A stretch of 64,000 nt of DNA, taken from NCBI GenBank assembly GCA_000231825.2, contig JH720324.1, positions 271,779 to 335,778 of the forward strand, in the 5' to 3' direction. The translations under genes and the position numbers were made by a program. Shown here one piece after another: positions 52,210-63,570 of this stretch (the stretch's first letter is position 1; each line of letters starts with the position of its first letter). The notes beneath the pieces are model-generated. The model saw only the letters and a program-made list of their open reading frames with translations, was not told the DNA's origin and did not search any database. Source of the DNA: Tetrahymena elliotti 4EA (lineage: Eukaryota; Ciliophora; Oligohymenophorea; Hymenostomatida; Tetrahymenidae).

Positions 52210-54828
52210 TCAAATTTTCTTTTGAGAAAGTAAAGCTAAATTAGATTATGAATGAGAGTTTACATAGATTTAGTTAGCATGATTTATTGAATCATTTATA
52301 GCAAAATGATTAGGCGAGGAAGACTCATTGACTTGATTTTGATATGATGCAAAGTTTTATGAGTCTGAGAAATATTAGTGTTATGAATTTTATTATTATA
52401 GATTTATATTTTATTATTTTTATCTACTTTGAGAGTCTTATAGTTGATTTTTTTATGAATGAGAGGAAATCTTTTCTAAACTTACTTATTGTTATTGTTA
52501 TTATTACTATTATTATAATTAAAGTTCTTATTATTATTTTTAATAATTGAGCATTCTTTATTATATAAATTCATTTTAAACTACTTATTGCTAATTTTGT
52601 ACCTCAGTTTCCAAATTATTTCTTCCTTAATTAAGACCTTAGTATATACCATTCTAATTATTGTCAATTAAATATGGTTAATCGCCTTTTTGTAAAGGGA
52701 CTTAGTAGTATCCATTTGGTAATGGTTTTCCATCTTCTCTTTAAAGAGATCTTTAGATGAATGAAAATTAACCTTTCTAATCACTACTATCTGCTATTCT
52801 AAATGTTCCAGAAGTTACAGTTCTGTAATCTTATTGCTAGTAGGGTGAATATATTGGATTATTTATTTTTTAAGTTGACATCATCGAAGAATATGTAGCA
52901 AATTTGTAAGAAGGGAGAATGAATTTTTCATCCAAAAACTCATCTTTAGAAATTAATCCATTTCCATCTTTATCTATCCTATTCATCAAGAAATGAAAAT
53001 TATCAATTGTAAAAGTATACCCGCATCTCTAAAAGAGTTTATGAATTCTATTTCCATTTATTAATAAAATATTTTGTTACTTCTTTTAACTTTAAAAACT
53101 TAAAAATCTGCTAACTACTTAAAAAAAATATTGAAATTCATTTACAAATATCATAAAAATAATTATTAATATTTTGTTGGTAACTGCTAACATATTGTAA
53201 ATTTTATTGATTTAAAAGAGTTTATGAATTGTATCTTAATTCATTAATAAATGATTTTGTCTTTCCTCTGAACTTTAACTAAAAATATAGAGTAAAATAC
53301 CCTGCTATTGATTTATATCTTTTCAAAAAGCTAACAAAAAAATAATGAAAATTTATTAGTAGTTGATAAGAGCTAATATGTAATTTAATTGATTTAACAG
53401 AGTATGATTACTATCTTAATTTATTCATAAAATATTTTGTAATTAATCTCTTAACTATAGTTAACTATAAGAACTGAAAAAGCTTACTAAATGCTAAAAA
53501 AACATATTGAAAATTAATAGCATATTTCATAAAATAATTATCATTTTTTTTGAAATCACATTTAAAGGAGTTTAATAATTCTATCTTAATTAATCAATAA
53601 AATATTTTTTTATTTCTATTAACTTTAAAGACTAAAGAGCCTAGAAATGCTAAGAAAAAATAATGAAAATTCTTATACTTATTTTATAAAATGTAAATTT
53701 AAGTATTTAATTATTGCTTTGTAAATAATAAAATCAAAAAAATACATACATGTCAAAGCTATGGCCTCTTTCACTTATATTTTAAAAAGCAGAGAGAATG
53801 TTTGTTCCATATTTATTTGTAAAGTACATTTTTTGTGCTTCTAATTCTCTGAAAAATTTTAGCTCTAAATTTAGTAGCTTGACAGAAATATCTTCAATAA
53901 AAAAAGGGATACTTGCTTAGTTAATTTCTTATTGTGGTAAAATCATAGTTCCTTGTGCATAAGCCTAATATTAATCTTACAATTTTTGTATTAATTCCTT
54001 ATTTGTCTTAGGAGTGAACATCTTTAAAAAACTACAAATAAAATGTTTTTAAAATGTTATTTTAAAAGTTAAATGATATACTCTTCAAAAGTCATGAAGC
54101 CACTTTCTTCTGAACTGTAGTTGAAGACCAAAAAATTGCATTCTTTTTCAATTACTGGCTGATGGTTAACTCTAATTATATTTTTTATGTGAAAAACTTT
54201 CAGAATATTTGAAAATTAAAATAATACGCAAAAAAGGATCTTAAATCATTCTTGGTAATGTGGTTTTTCATTCGTGATATTTTGAAGAAAAGGAAAACTA
54301 TATTAAAACGTGCTGATTCTGATAAGCTTATTCTTATTTTTTCTAACTATTTATTAATTATTCATTTTTTTTAAAAAAATTATGATAAATATGATGGATC
54401 AATAAATGAAAACTATTAAAATGATTAACAATAAAATACTTTTTCTTCATAAAAATAGATCATTTAAATGATTTTGCATAAATCTTTTTCATATTCTTTT
54501 TACTATCTAAATTATTGCTACATTTACCCTTAATAAACCTTTATCGAATCTATAAATTTTTAGTTGGTTGCTTATCTATTTGCTATTAATAAATATTTAA
54601 AATACAAGATAATTTCAATGATTAATGATTTATTTATCTAGATATTTTGTGTTCAATAAGTTTTATTTTAAGATCAAATCAATACTGGTTCATTAAAATA
54701 CATTCAAATTATCGATCTTTATTGTTATTAACCAAATTATTTTATTAGAATTTTTACTTTTATTTTTTCATTCTTTTCAAATAAAATTTTATCTTCATTC
54801 TTTGAATTTTGATTTCATATTCATCCAT
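52210..54828 (-). CDS. EF-hand calcium-binding protein with polyglutamine tail
   Basis: The last two exons, 53750-54021 (part of a longer chain of exons) and 52210-53026, join in frame across a 723-nt intron. The 3' exon has a canonical EF-hand loop DKDGNGLISKDE and ends at TGA 52210-52212. Upstream, an exon at about 54241-54070 carries an EF-like NYSSEESGFMTFEE, spliced by a roughly 50-nt intron into DFLKMFTPKTN. Two further small exons (about 54592-54526 and 54828-54758, starting MDEYEIKIQRMK) fit in phase. The C-terminal half is low-complexity and Gln/Asn/Ser-rich, with ten consecutive Gln codons at 52486-52515. A calcium-sensor or cytoskeletal scaffold role is an inference. The 5' exons are the less certain part. 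The long intron contains its own repeats. Confidence 0.74.
53030..53630. repeat. Four diverged repeats inside an EF-hand gene intron
   Basis: Copies beginning aaaagagtttatgaatt or close variants start near 53030, 53213, 53396 and 53565, with a period of about 175-185 bp. Each continues with cttaattcattaataaa-like sequence. The first copy abuts the 3' splice site of the last exon, so the acceptor side of the intron appears to have been multiplied. Confidence 0.75.
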
Positions 54829-55286
54829 TTCTAATTTTTTTAGCATAATCTAACAAATAGATTTATCAGAAAATAAATAAATTATTTACATCAATTTTAT
54901 GTGTCTAATTATTTAAAAGAAAATATAAATCTAAAACAATTAATTTAATTACCTTAATTTAGTTAAGAAAAAAAATATTTTCTTCAAAAAATATTTATCT
55001 TATTTTAGAATCTATCCTATTTTAAAATGACAGACACCTAATTTCAAAATTATCTTCTAAACTTTTACTTTTACTTGAACATGTCTACAAAAGGCTTTAT
55101 CAAACTATTATCATATCTCAATCAATGGTATTCGTATTTATAAAATAGTAAATTAATTAGAATGTGGTAATTTTAAGAGAATGAAATTTAAGTAAGAAAT
55201 AAACAAAAAAAAACAGAAAATTACAAACTCTTTTAATTTTTATCTGTCTAATTTGAATAATGGATTTTTAATATAAAATAAAGTTT
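54829..55286. other. Spacer, nothing recognised
   Basis: AT-rich spacer between the start of the EF-hand gene and the stop of the next minus-strand gene. Confidence 0.5.
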
Positions 55287-55980
55287 TCAGTTCCTTGTCA
55301 AATACCCATCATTCTTAATGACCTCTTCTAAACTTTTTTTATAAATTTCATACATAGATCTATACAAATGATAATATTCTTGAGATTCGAATCCTTGTAA
55401 AATGTACTTCAAAACATCTTATTTTTTATACAAAAATTTTTTAAAAACGCCCAAACGTGCTCTATTACAAAAATCTGTCTTTTATTTGTTTTATACCAGA
55501 ATTTTTAGGGTTATAAAAATTAGAAATACATTGATTCAAGTGTTAAATCTTTTATTAATTTTCTATTAGCAAATTAGTATTTGAAAAATAATAAGTTTAA
55601 AAATAAAAAAATATTGGGTAAAATATTTATCATTAAAGCTATTTATTTATTTATTATTTATATCTAGAATTAGACCATAAGGTCCTACCTATTTTATACT
55701 CTTAGGCCAAATAATTACAATTATTATACTACACAAAACTTCTCTTATTTGATTATTCATCAATTTAAGTTTTAGGATATTTTTAAGCTTATATTAACAT
55801 TCTTTAGTTCTTTTGTTTTAAATATTTTCTGATAGAGAATATAAATGAAGTATTTAAATAAGATATTATTCAAATAAACTAATAGCAAGATAAGATATAT
55901 AGTATCTAATTAAATTTGAAGAAAATCCTTTTGAATTAATTTTATTCGCCTGATAATTCGAAGAAATTAAAATTAATCAT
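55287..55980 (-). CDS. Hypothetical protein, spliced, unknown family
   Basis: A probable first exon starts at ATG 55980 (MINFNFFELSGEQNQFKRIF) and can splice at a GT into a stretch containing QKYPKTQIDEQSNKRSFVQ and YNNCNYLAQEYKI. The last exon, about 55480-55287, reads TDFCNRARLGVFKKFLYKK then QDVLKYILQGFESQEYYHLY and ends NDGYLTRN at TGA 55287-55289. The sequence is charged and aromatic-rich, without signal peptide, membrane segment or known motif. The junction between the second and last exon was not resolved. It could be a short complete gene of about 160-190 residues or a gene fragment. Confidence 0.45.
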
Positions 55981-56211
55981 TTCTGATAGATAAAATTCAA
56001 AAAAGTAAGGAATTATTTGAATCAATCTTTTGTTAATTTAGATTAGATATAGACTGATAAAGATATTTTAAATATTTGGATATCAGAACAACTGTACAGT
56101 TCCCTCTTTGTTAATATTTAACAAGGATTTTTTTATTGTTATTAAATTAATAATTAAATTATGGAAATCTTTATAATATTTAATTTATTTGGAAAATTTA
56201 TAACTTAATAA

Positions 56212-57855
56212 ATGATTTTAGTTGTTTATTTTGTAATAGCATTGATAGCTTTACTTTTTGTTGGGTTTACATATAAACTTCTTTTATATCCTTAGATAAG
56301 ATTAAGAATAATGACCTGGAAACATGGGAATTAAGTAAAAACATTTTTTCACTTAGGTTCAGGCATTTATAAGGAATATTTCATGAATTTAAGTTAAAAA
56401 AATGATAGCATAGCATTTATAAGAAATATTCACTAAAAAAGTATTAAAGCTATTGCTTATAACGTTGGTGGTAGAATATGCACAAACTTCGTAGATCCTG
56501 ATCTTATAAAGCAAGTACATTAAAATCCAGAGGCTTTTCATAAACTTGATGCTAATGTAGCCATAACATATTTATTTGGAAATTCACTTTTATATGCCTA
56601 AGGTAAAAATTGGTAAAGACAAAGATAATTTGTTGGTAAATCCTTCCATTTTGAAGAAATTAAAAACTATCTTCCTCTGATTAAAGAAATATGTTAAAAA
56701 AGTTACTCAAGTTTACATGATAAACTAAACCAAACTGATTAAATTGAGATAAATGCTGTCAAAATATGTGAATTAGTTACTTCTGAAGTTGTTTTTAGAG
56801 TATTTTTTGGATCAACTACTGAAAATTTAATGATTACAAGACCAGATGGAAGCTAAATTCCAGTTGCATAAGAGCTTATTTAAACAGTTATAAACTCCTT
56901 TTAACTCTTAAAAAAAGATAAAGTAGCTTTATTTAAGTAGCTGGCTTTTGGAAGAAATAGTACTAAAATCTTTCCCACTTAAGGAGAGAAAGTCATACTA
57001 AATCGTCTTGCAGCTATTAAAGAAAGCTGCTTAAAGGTAGTTGGAAAAAGAAAAAATTAACTTGAAATAAGTTCTACTTAAGCTTAAAAAAATTTTTTAG
57101 ACTAATATTTAATTGAAATGATTACAAACAAAAACACTGAAGTAACAAAGGAAGAGATTATTAATAATTTCTTAGGTTTATTTTTTGCAGGAACAGACAC
57201 TACAGGAAATATGACAGGAGTTGCTTTATACTATCTATCTAGATATCCTGATATTTAGAAATAAGCTAGAGAAGAAGTAAAAAAAATATCATCTCAAAGC
57301 TCAAGTCAAAGCAATCCTGATTAACTGTTTAGTTAGCTTACTTTTGAAAATCTCCAAAATATGAATTTAATACACTCAATTCTGAAAGAATCATTAAGAC
57401 TAATTCCCCCAGCTATTGAAGTCTTTCCTAGAATAGCAAATTATGATATGAAAATAGGAGAATTCTAGCTTAAAAAAGGAGACTTAGCTTCTACATACTT
57501 TATTTACAATCAGTCTAACCCAGATCTCTACGAAAATCCTGAAGAATTTAATCCTCATAGATGGATGAATATTAAAGAGTAATTTTTTATTGTAGAATCA
57601 TTAAAATTTACAATTGTTATTTTTATTAATAGTTCATAGAACACTTTCAATTTTACTCCCTTTTCATTAGGACCTAGAAATTGTATTGGCCAACATCTTG
57701 CTATTATAGAAGGAAAATGTATACTTGCTTACATTTTATTAAACTTTGAGATTATTCCTAATAATAGTCATTAAGTTATTAAAGAATTAAGAGTTGTATA
57801 TGGCTTTCAGAATGATAATTTAATTTATTTTAAAAAAATCAAATCAGCTGAATGA
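56212..57855 (+). CDS. Cytochrome P450, copy 1 (529 aa)
   Basis: Two exons (56212-57578 and 57633-57855), separated by a 54-nt GT-AG intron, give 529 residues. The N-terminus (MILVVYFVIALIALLFVGF) is a membrane anchor, as in ER-bound P450s. Diagnostic motifs are the I-helix AGTDTTG at residues 326-332 (Asp329), the K-helix ESLR at 393-396, an HRW-type motif before the intron, and the heme loop FSLGPRNCIG with the ligand Cys473. P450s are heme-thiolate monooxygenases that oxidise lipids or xenobiotics with a reductase partner. The substrate cannot be told from sequence. The intron sits just before the heme loop, the same place as in copies 2 and 3, and exon sizes equal those of copy 3 exactly, so they are recent tandem paralogues. 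Confidence 0.93.
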
Positions 57856-58108
57856 TTGATTTAACTTTGTTTCATAAACTATTTTTTTTTCAAAATTAAA
57901 ATATTACATTTTTTCTTTAAATAATATTTTTTATTTTGTTTTAAATTTTCATTCTTTTCATAATTTTTAATTTTTAGAATTTCGAACAAAAATATTGGTT
58001 TTTTTGAATTAAACTTAATATAAGAGATTAAAGAAAAATATTTTAATTGTAATTCAATAAAAAGATATTTATACTCACTATTTAAGGTAATGAGTTATTA
58101 TTCATTTT

Positions 58109-58198
58109 GTTGTCGGCCATACTAAGGTGAAAACACCGGATCCCATTCGAACTCCGAAGTTAAGCGCCTTAAGGCTGGGTTAGTACTAAGGTGGGGGA
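58109..58198 (+). rRNA. 5S rRNA, 5' 90 nt, cut by gap
   Basis: gttgtcggccatactaaggt begins the gene, and the conserved ccgaagttaagc box A region and ggttagtactaaggtgggg follow. The sequence stops at the assembly gap about 30 nt before the expected 3' end. It matches copy 2 base for base over their shared 59 nt. 5S RNA is a structural RNA of the large ribosomal subunit, transcribed by RNA polymerase III from internal promoter elements. Confidence 0.95.
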
Positions 58199-59074
58199 NN
58201 NNNNNNNNNNNNNNNNNNNNNNNNNNNNNNNNNNNNNNNNNNNNNNNNNNNNNNNNNNNNNNNNNNNNNNNNNNNNNNNNNNNNNNNNNNNNNNNNNNNN
58301 NNNNNNNNNNNNNNNNNNNNNNNNNNNNNNNNNNNNNNNNNNNNNNNNNNNNNNNNNNNNNNNNNNNNNNNNNNNNNNNNNNNNNNNNNNNNNNNNNNNN
58401 NNNNNNNNNNNNNNNNNNNNNNNNNNNNNNNNNNNNNNNNNNNNNNNNNNNNNNNNNNNNNNNNNNNNNNNNNNNNNNNNNNNNNNNNNNNNNNNNNNNN
58501 NNNNNNNNNNNNNNNNNNNNNNNNNNNNNNNNNNNNNNNNNNNNNNNNNNNNNNNNNNNNNNNNNNNNNNNNNNNNNNNNNNNNNNNNNNNNNNNNNNNN
58601 NNNNNNNNNNNNNNNNNNNNNNNNNNNNNNNNNNNNNNNNNNNNNNNNNNNNNNNNNNNNNNNNNNNNNNNNNNNNNNNNNNNNNNNNNNNNNNNNNNNN
58701 NNNNNNNNNNNNNNNNNNNNNNNNNNNNNNNNNNNNNNNNNNNNNNNNNNNNNNNNNNNNNNNNNNNNNNNNNNNNNNNNNNNNNNNNNNNNNNNNNNNN
58801 NNNNNNNNNNNNNNNNNNNNNNNNNNNNNNNNNNNNNNNNNNNNNNNNNNNNNNNNNNNNNNNNNNNNNNNNNNNNNNNNNNNNNNNNNNNNNNNNNNNN
58901 NNNNNNNNNNNNNNNNNNNNNNNNNNNNNNNNNNNNNNNNNNNNNNNNNNNNNNNNNNNNNNNNNNNNNNNNNNNNNNNNNNNNNNNNNNNNNNNNNNNN
59001 NNNNNNNNNNNNNNNNNNNNNNNNNNNNNNNNNNNNNNNNNNNNNNNNNNNNNNNNNNNNNNNNNNNNNNNNNN
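58199..59074. other. Assembly gap (876 N)
   Basis: A run of N flanked on both sides by 5S rRNA sequence. It probably hides the end of copy 1, the start of copy 2 and perhaps further tandem 5S genes. Frames translated across it are meaningless. Confidence 0.98.
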
Positions 59075-59162
59075 ATCCCATTCGAACTCCGAAGTTAAGC
59101 GCCTTAAGGCTGGGTTAGTACTAAGGTGGGGGACCGCTTGGGAAGTCCCAGTGTCGACAACC
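59075..59162 (+). rRNA. 5S rRNA, 3' 88 nt, cut by gap
   Basis: The sequence starts at the equivalent of 5S nucleotide 32 and runs to the 3' end ...gtgtcgacaacc, whose gtcgacaac can pair with the gttgtcggc 5' end seen in copy 1. The full gene would be about 119 nt, the usual size. Confidence 0.95.
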
Positions 59163-59170
59163 TTTTTTTT
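59163..59170 (+). terminator. RNA polymerase III T-run terminator
   Basis: A run of eight T on the coding strand immediately follows the 5S 3' end, the normal Pol III stop signal. Confidence 0.85.
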
Positions 59171-59711
59171 TAAAGATGAAGGCAAGTAAATAAAATAAAT
59201 ATAAAAATAGGTGAAATGGATTATTTTAATAATAAATAAAAAGATGTTTTTGATTATAAATAAATAAAAGATTTTATACTTACATAAATTAGAGATTAGT
59301 AAATTAATTAATAGCCTCAATTAGATTTCATGATATGAAAAGAAGAAGTGTTTTTAAATATCCAAACCTAAAGCTCATCATAGATAAAATCCATAATAAT
59401 GATTTCTTATTATTTCATGCATATCATATAATCTATTTATCATAATTCCATAGAACTATAAAAAATATTATATATTTTATTTTTTCATTTTAGGTTTGTT
59501 TTAAATCTGATTAAAATTGATTAATTGAATTTAATTCAAGTCAATTTTAAAAAAAATAATGTAAGTGATTTGGAAAGTATTGCCAGAATTAAATAGAAAC
59601 TCTAAAATATATAAAGCCTTCTTTAGAGAAGCTTTTAATCTAGTTTAAGAAGAATTTAATGGTCAAAGAAAATAATGATTCATTTTAGAAATTATTGAAA
59701 TTAGCAAAAGA
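59171..59711. other. Spacer between 5S and P450 copy 2
   Basis: AT-rich sequence. An open frame from about 59561 (MQVIWKVLPELNRN) runs into TGA near 59667 and does not connect cleanly to the P450 frame, so I do not call it. Confidence 0.45.
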
Positions 59712-61342
59712 AATGTCTTTAATTATATTGAATTCTACTTAATCTTTTTAGGAATAACAATCATTATTTATAAATTTTTGCTGTATCCTAAAATGAGACT
59801 ACTCTAGATCTAAAGAAAATATGGAAATAAAATTAAAGTAATTCACAATTATGGATCTGGTCTTTTATTGGAATATAAGAAAAGTTACAACTAAAACAAA
59901 GACAGCTTAAGTTTTATACGTTAAATGCCATTGTAAAATGGAAATAATATCAAAGCTTATGCTTTTAATATTGGCTCAAAAGTAGGTTATAGCTTTGTTG
60001 ATCCTGAGTTAATAAAATAAGTTCACTAAAACCATGATGCTTTTGAAAAAATTAATTTAAATCCAGCTATCATTTACCTGTTTTCTAATTCTTTGCTATT
60101 TGCAACAGGTAAAAACTGGTAGAGATAACACTAGTTTTTGGCAAAATCTTTTTATTATGATGAGATAAAAAACTATTTTCCTTCAATCAAAGCTGTTTGT
60201 TAGCAAGTTTCTGATTAAATTAGCAAAGAGTTGTAAGTTAATCCAAATAAAGAGATTAGAGTTGTAAGGACATGTGAACAAATTACTTCAGAATTAGTAT
60301 TTCGTGCTTTCTTTGGATCTTCAATAGAAGATATTTTAATTACTTCAGAAAATGGAAATACTATGCCAATTTAATAAGAATTAGTTTCGTTAATTATGGA
60401 CTCATTTCGCATCATTTAGAGCAATAAAATGATTTTGCTTAAAAATTAAATTCTGAAAAAATATTCCTTTTACGTTTTCCCTTTCAAGAAGAGAAAAAAT
60501 TAATTACTTAGTCGTTTAATTTAACTAAAATAGGCTTGTAAAGATTTTATTCTTAAAAGGAAATAAGAATTGTATTCTGGCTCATTGCTATACAAAAAAA
60601 ATTTCCTTGACCTTTATCTAAAAGAAATAATTTAAGATTCTAACAATGAAATAACAATAGAAGAAATAATAGATAATTTTTGTGCATTGTTTTTTGCAGG
60701 AACAGACACAACAGGAAATATGACAGGAGGGGTTTTGTATTTTTTATCTGTGAACTCAAAAATTTAAGAAGAAGCTAGATAGGAACTTAAGAGCATAATT
60801 AAGTAGAAAACAAATAGCAACTTCTTATAAGAACAATTTAATAGTCTATAATTTGAAGATCTCTCTAAATTGGATTTGATTAACTCAATATTAAAAGAAT
60901 CTTTAAGGCTTGTCCCTCCTGCTTCAGGCTTCTTTCCAAGATTATCAAAAAGAGATATCCAAATAGGATAGTTTTACGTTAAAAAGGGAGATCTTGTAAA
61001 CACTCATTTTATTTACAATTAAAGTAACCTAGAAGTTTTTGGAAACTCAGACTTATTCAACCCTTACAGATGGATGAAAGGATAAGAGTAAATAAAATTT
61101 TTAAATTAACCAATTTATTAAAATCAAAATTAGGTAATTTAGTCTTTTTAATTTTACTCCATTTTCTCTGGGCCAAGAAATTGTATTGGATAACATTTGG
61201 CTATGATAGAAGGAAAGTGCATGCGAGTTAATTTTTTACTTAACTAAGATATATTCCATAGAAAGAAATCAAATATGAAATGAAGGTTATCTATGGACTC
61301 TCACCAGATAATTTAGTTTACTTCAAAAGAAGAACTTATTGA
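59712..61342 (+). pseudogene. Cytochrome P450, copy 2, damaged
   Basis: The first exon (to 61087) reads without stops as a paralogue of copies 1 and 3. It has the anchor, SFVDPELIKQVHQN, the I-helix AGTDTTG, ESLR and YRWMKG. Three lesions are visible. At the 5' end the only suitable ATG (59713) is one base out of frame with the P450 frame. In exon 2 one base is missing at about 61170: FNFTPFSLG is in one frame and GPRNCIGQHLAMIEGKC is in the next. Near 61245-61253 a further loss shifts to the frame of the C-terminus (KVIYGLSPDNLVYF), with TGA 61340-61342. The heme cysteine thus cannot be reached in frame. I infer a pseudogene, but sequence quality near the gap should be considered. Confidence 0.75.
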
Positions 61343-61927
61343 TATTCAAAAAAAAATATTTTATGAGTAAATCATGTTAATTGTGTTGTGATTTTTTTTC
61401 TTCAGTTTTGTTTAAGTTATTCTTTTTTATTTTTTTGCATTTCAGTTTTGTAATTTACAAATAATTAAATTTATTTATTGCTAAAATTGTGATTTTATTG
61501 AATAAGAATTAAAATTATTAAATTCTAATGATTGGATTATTTTTTCCTTCTTCTCCGATATATAAAAATTAGAATATTTCACATAAAATACTGTATCTTT
61601 TCTACCAATATTTACTCGAAGAATTTCAACAATCTATAAAATTTTAAACCCAAATGTTATTGAACTTTAGGAAAATGTTTTAAATTTAAAGAATTGAATC
61701 AATCAAAAATAAATAAAATTAGATTTTACTCCATTAAATTTGTCTTGAACTGATCGTAAATTTTCAATTGTTATAAAATTTTAGCCAGCTTACAGACAGA
61801 CAGCTATTGAATTTTAGTTCTTAAATTTAAATTGAGTGTTAAATTGAAACTAGATTAAAACCACAGATTTAAAATACATACTATAATAAATTAATTATTT
61901 TTAAAAATAAATAACAAAATAAAACAG
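61343..61927. other. Spacer between P450 copies 2 and 3
   Basis: AT-rich, probably the copy 2 3' end and copy 3 promoter. No motif recognised. Confidence 0.5.
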
Positions 61928-63570
61928 ATGATCATAATTATTTATATTTTACTATGTATTTTTACTTTGATATTAGCTTTTGCTATTTATAACCTTGTAA
62001 TCTACCCTTACTTAAGATTGTAGATAATGAAATAAAAGTATGGTGATAAGATTTAGATATACTTTAAAGTAGGAGATGGAATATTTTCATAATACAAAAA
62101 GGATTTGAAGGATAAAAATGATAGCTTAGCTTTGTATCGTACTATGCATAAAAAGAGTTTAAAAGCCATAGCTTTTAATGTAGGAACTAAAGTAGGAATA
62201 AGTTTTGTAGACCCTGAATTAATTAAATAAGTTCACTAAAATCATGAAGCTTTCCACAAGATGGATTCAACAATGTCAATTATTTTCTTATTTTCTAATT
62301 CAGTCCTTTATTCTAGGGGCAAGGAATGGCAAAGGCAAAGATAATTCTTAGGAAAATCATTCCATTTTGAAGAGATAACAAATTATTTACCTTGCATCAA
62401 GGATGCTTGCCAAAAAACATTTGGAAATATAAATGGAAATTTATCTTAAAATGAGGAAACAGAAATCCATGCTGTTAAAATATGTGAATAAGTCACTTCT
62501 GAAGTGGTTTTTAATGTCTTTTTTGGACAAACCTCTGAGAATTTAAACATAACAAGGGAGGATGGAACAAAAATTCCTATTGCTAATGAGTTAGTCGAAA
62601 CTATTATGAACTCATTTTAGATTTTGCAAAATGACAAAATTGCTTTACTAAAATGGCTTATATTTGAAAGAAACAGTACAAAGATTTTTAGAACAAAAGC
62701 AGAAGAAAATTTACTCAATCGCCTTATTTCTATCAAAAAGGCTTGCCTTTAGGTTGTAGAAAAGAGAAGAGATGAATTAATTCAAGATCCTTCTTTAGCT
62801 AAGAGAAACTTTTTAGATTAATATTTGATAGATATGATCTAGAATTAAGATAGTAAAGTGACTTACGATGAAATTGTTGATAATTTTTCAGTATTATTTT
62901 TTGCTGGAACAAATACAACTGGTAACATGACTGGAGTAGCTCTTTATTATCTCTCAATACATCCTGAAATTTAAAGACAAGCTAGAGAAGAAATAATTAA
63001 AGTTCTGTCAGAGAAATAAAATAAATAGAATACTGATAAGTTATTTGATTAATTAACTTTTGAAGATCTCTCAAATTTAAATCTAATAAATTCTATTTTG
63101 AAAGAATCTCTCAGATTGATTCCTCCTGCCAGCTCAGTATTCCCAAGAATAGCTGATCATGATATGAAAATTGGTGAATTCTAAATTGAAAAAGGAGATT
63201 TTGTCAACACTAATTTTATTTACAACTTATCAAACCCATACCTTTATCCAAATCCAGACAGATTTGATCCATATAGATGGATGGATTAAAAAGAGTAAAT
63301 TGAGATTTATTATTCAATTAAATATTCAATTCTAATTTAAAAATTAGCAATTAATAAAATACTTTCAATTTTACCCCATTCTCTTTAGGACCTAGAAACT
63401 GTATTGGCTAACATCTTGCTATGATCGAAGGGAAATGCGTGCTTGTAAAAATATTATTACAATTTGAAGTCTTACCTAACCATAAGTAATAAATTATAAA
63501 AGAAGCCAGAGTTATATATGGACTTTAAAAAGATAATGTTATTTTTTTCAAAAAATTAAAAACAAACTGA
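61928..63570 (+). CDS. Cytochrome P450, copy 3 (529 aa), Asn in I-helix
   Basis: Two exons (61928-63294 and 63348-63570), with a 53-nt GT-AG intron, give 529 residues, the same exon lengths as copy 1. An N-terminal anchor (IIIIYILLCIFTLILAFAIY) precedes the YPYLRL hinge. Motifs are ESLR, the heme loop FSLGPRNCIGQ with the Cys ligand, and an I-helix that reads AGTNTTG instead of AGTDTTG, so the usual acidic residue (position 329) is Asn. That residue normally helps proton delivery during oxygen activation, so the copy may have altered chemistry or reduced activity. This is inference; some natural P450s depart from the rule. It ends at TGA 63568-63570. It is part of a head-to-tail triplet with copies 1 and 2. 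Confidence 0.93.

Noticed and set aside
58122..59320. Long ORFs on both strands around 58.1-59.3 kb
   Set aside because: They are translations through the run of N and the 5S rRNA genes. No real codons support them.
59561..59667. An upstream exon of P450 copy 2 starting MQVIWKVL
   Set aside because: It reaches TGA before the P450 frame, and the only possible intron would be about 27 nt. Neither other copy has such an exon.
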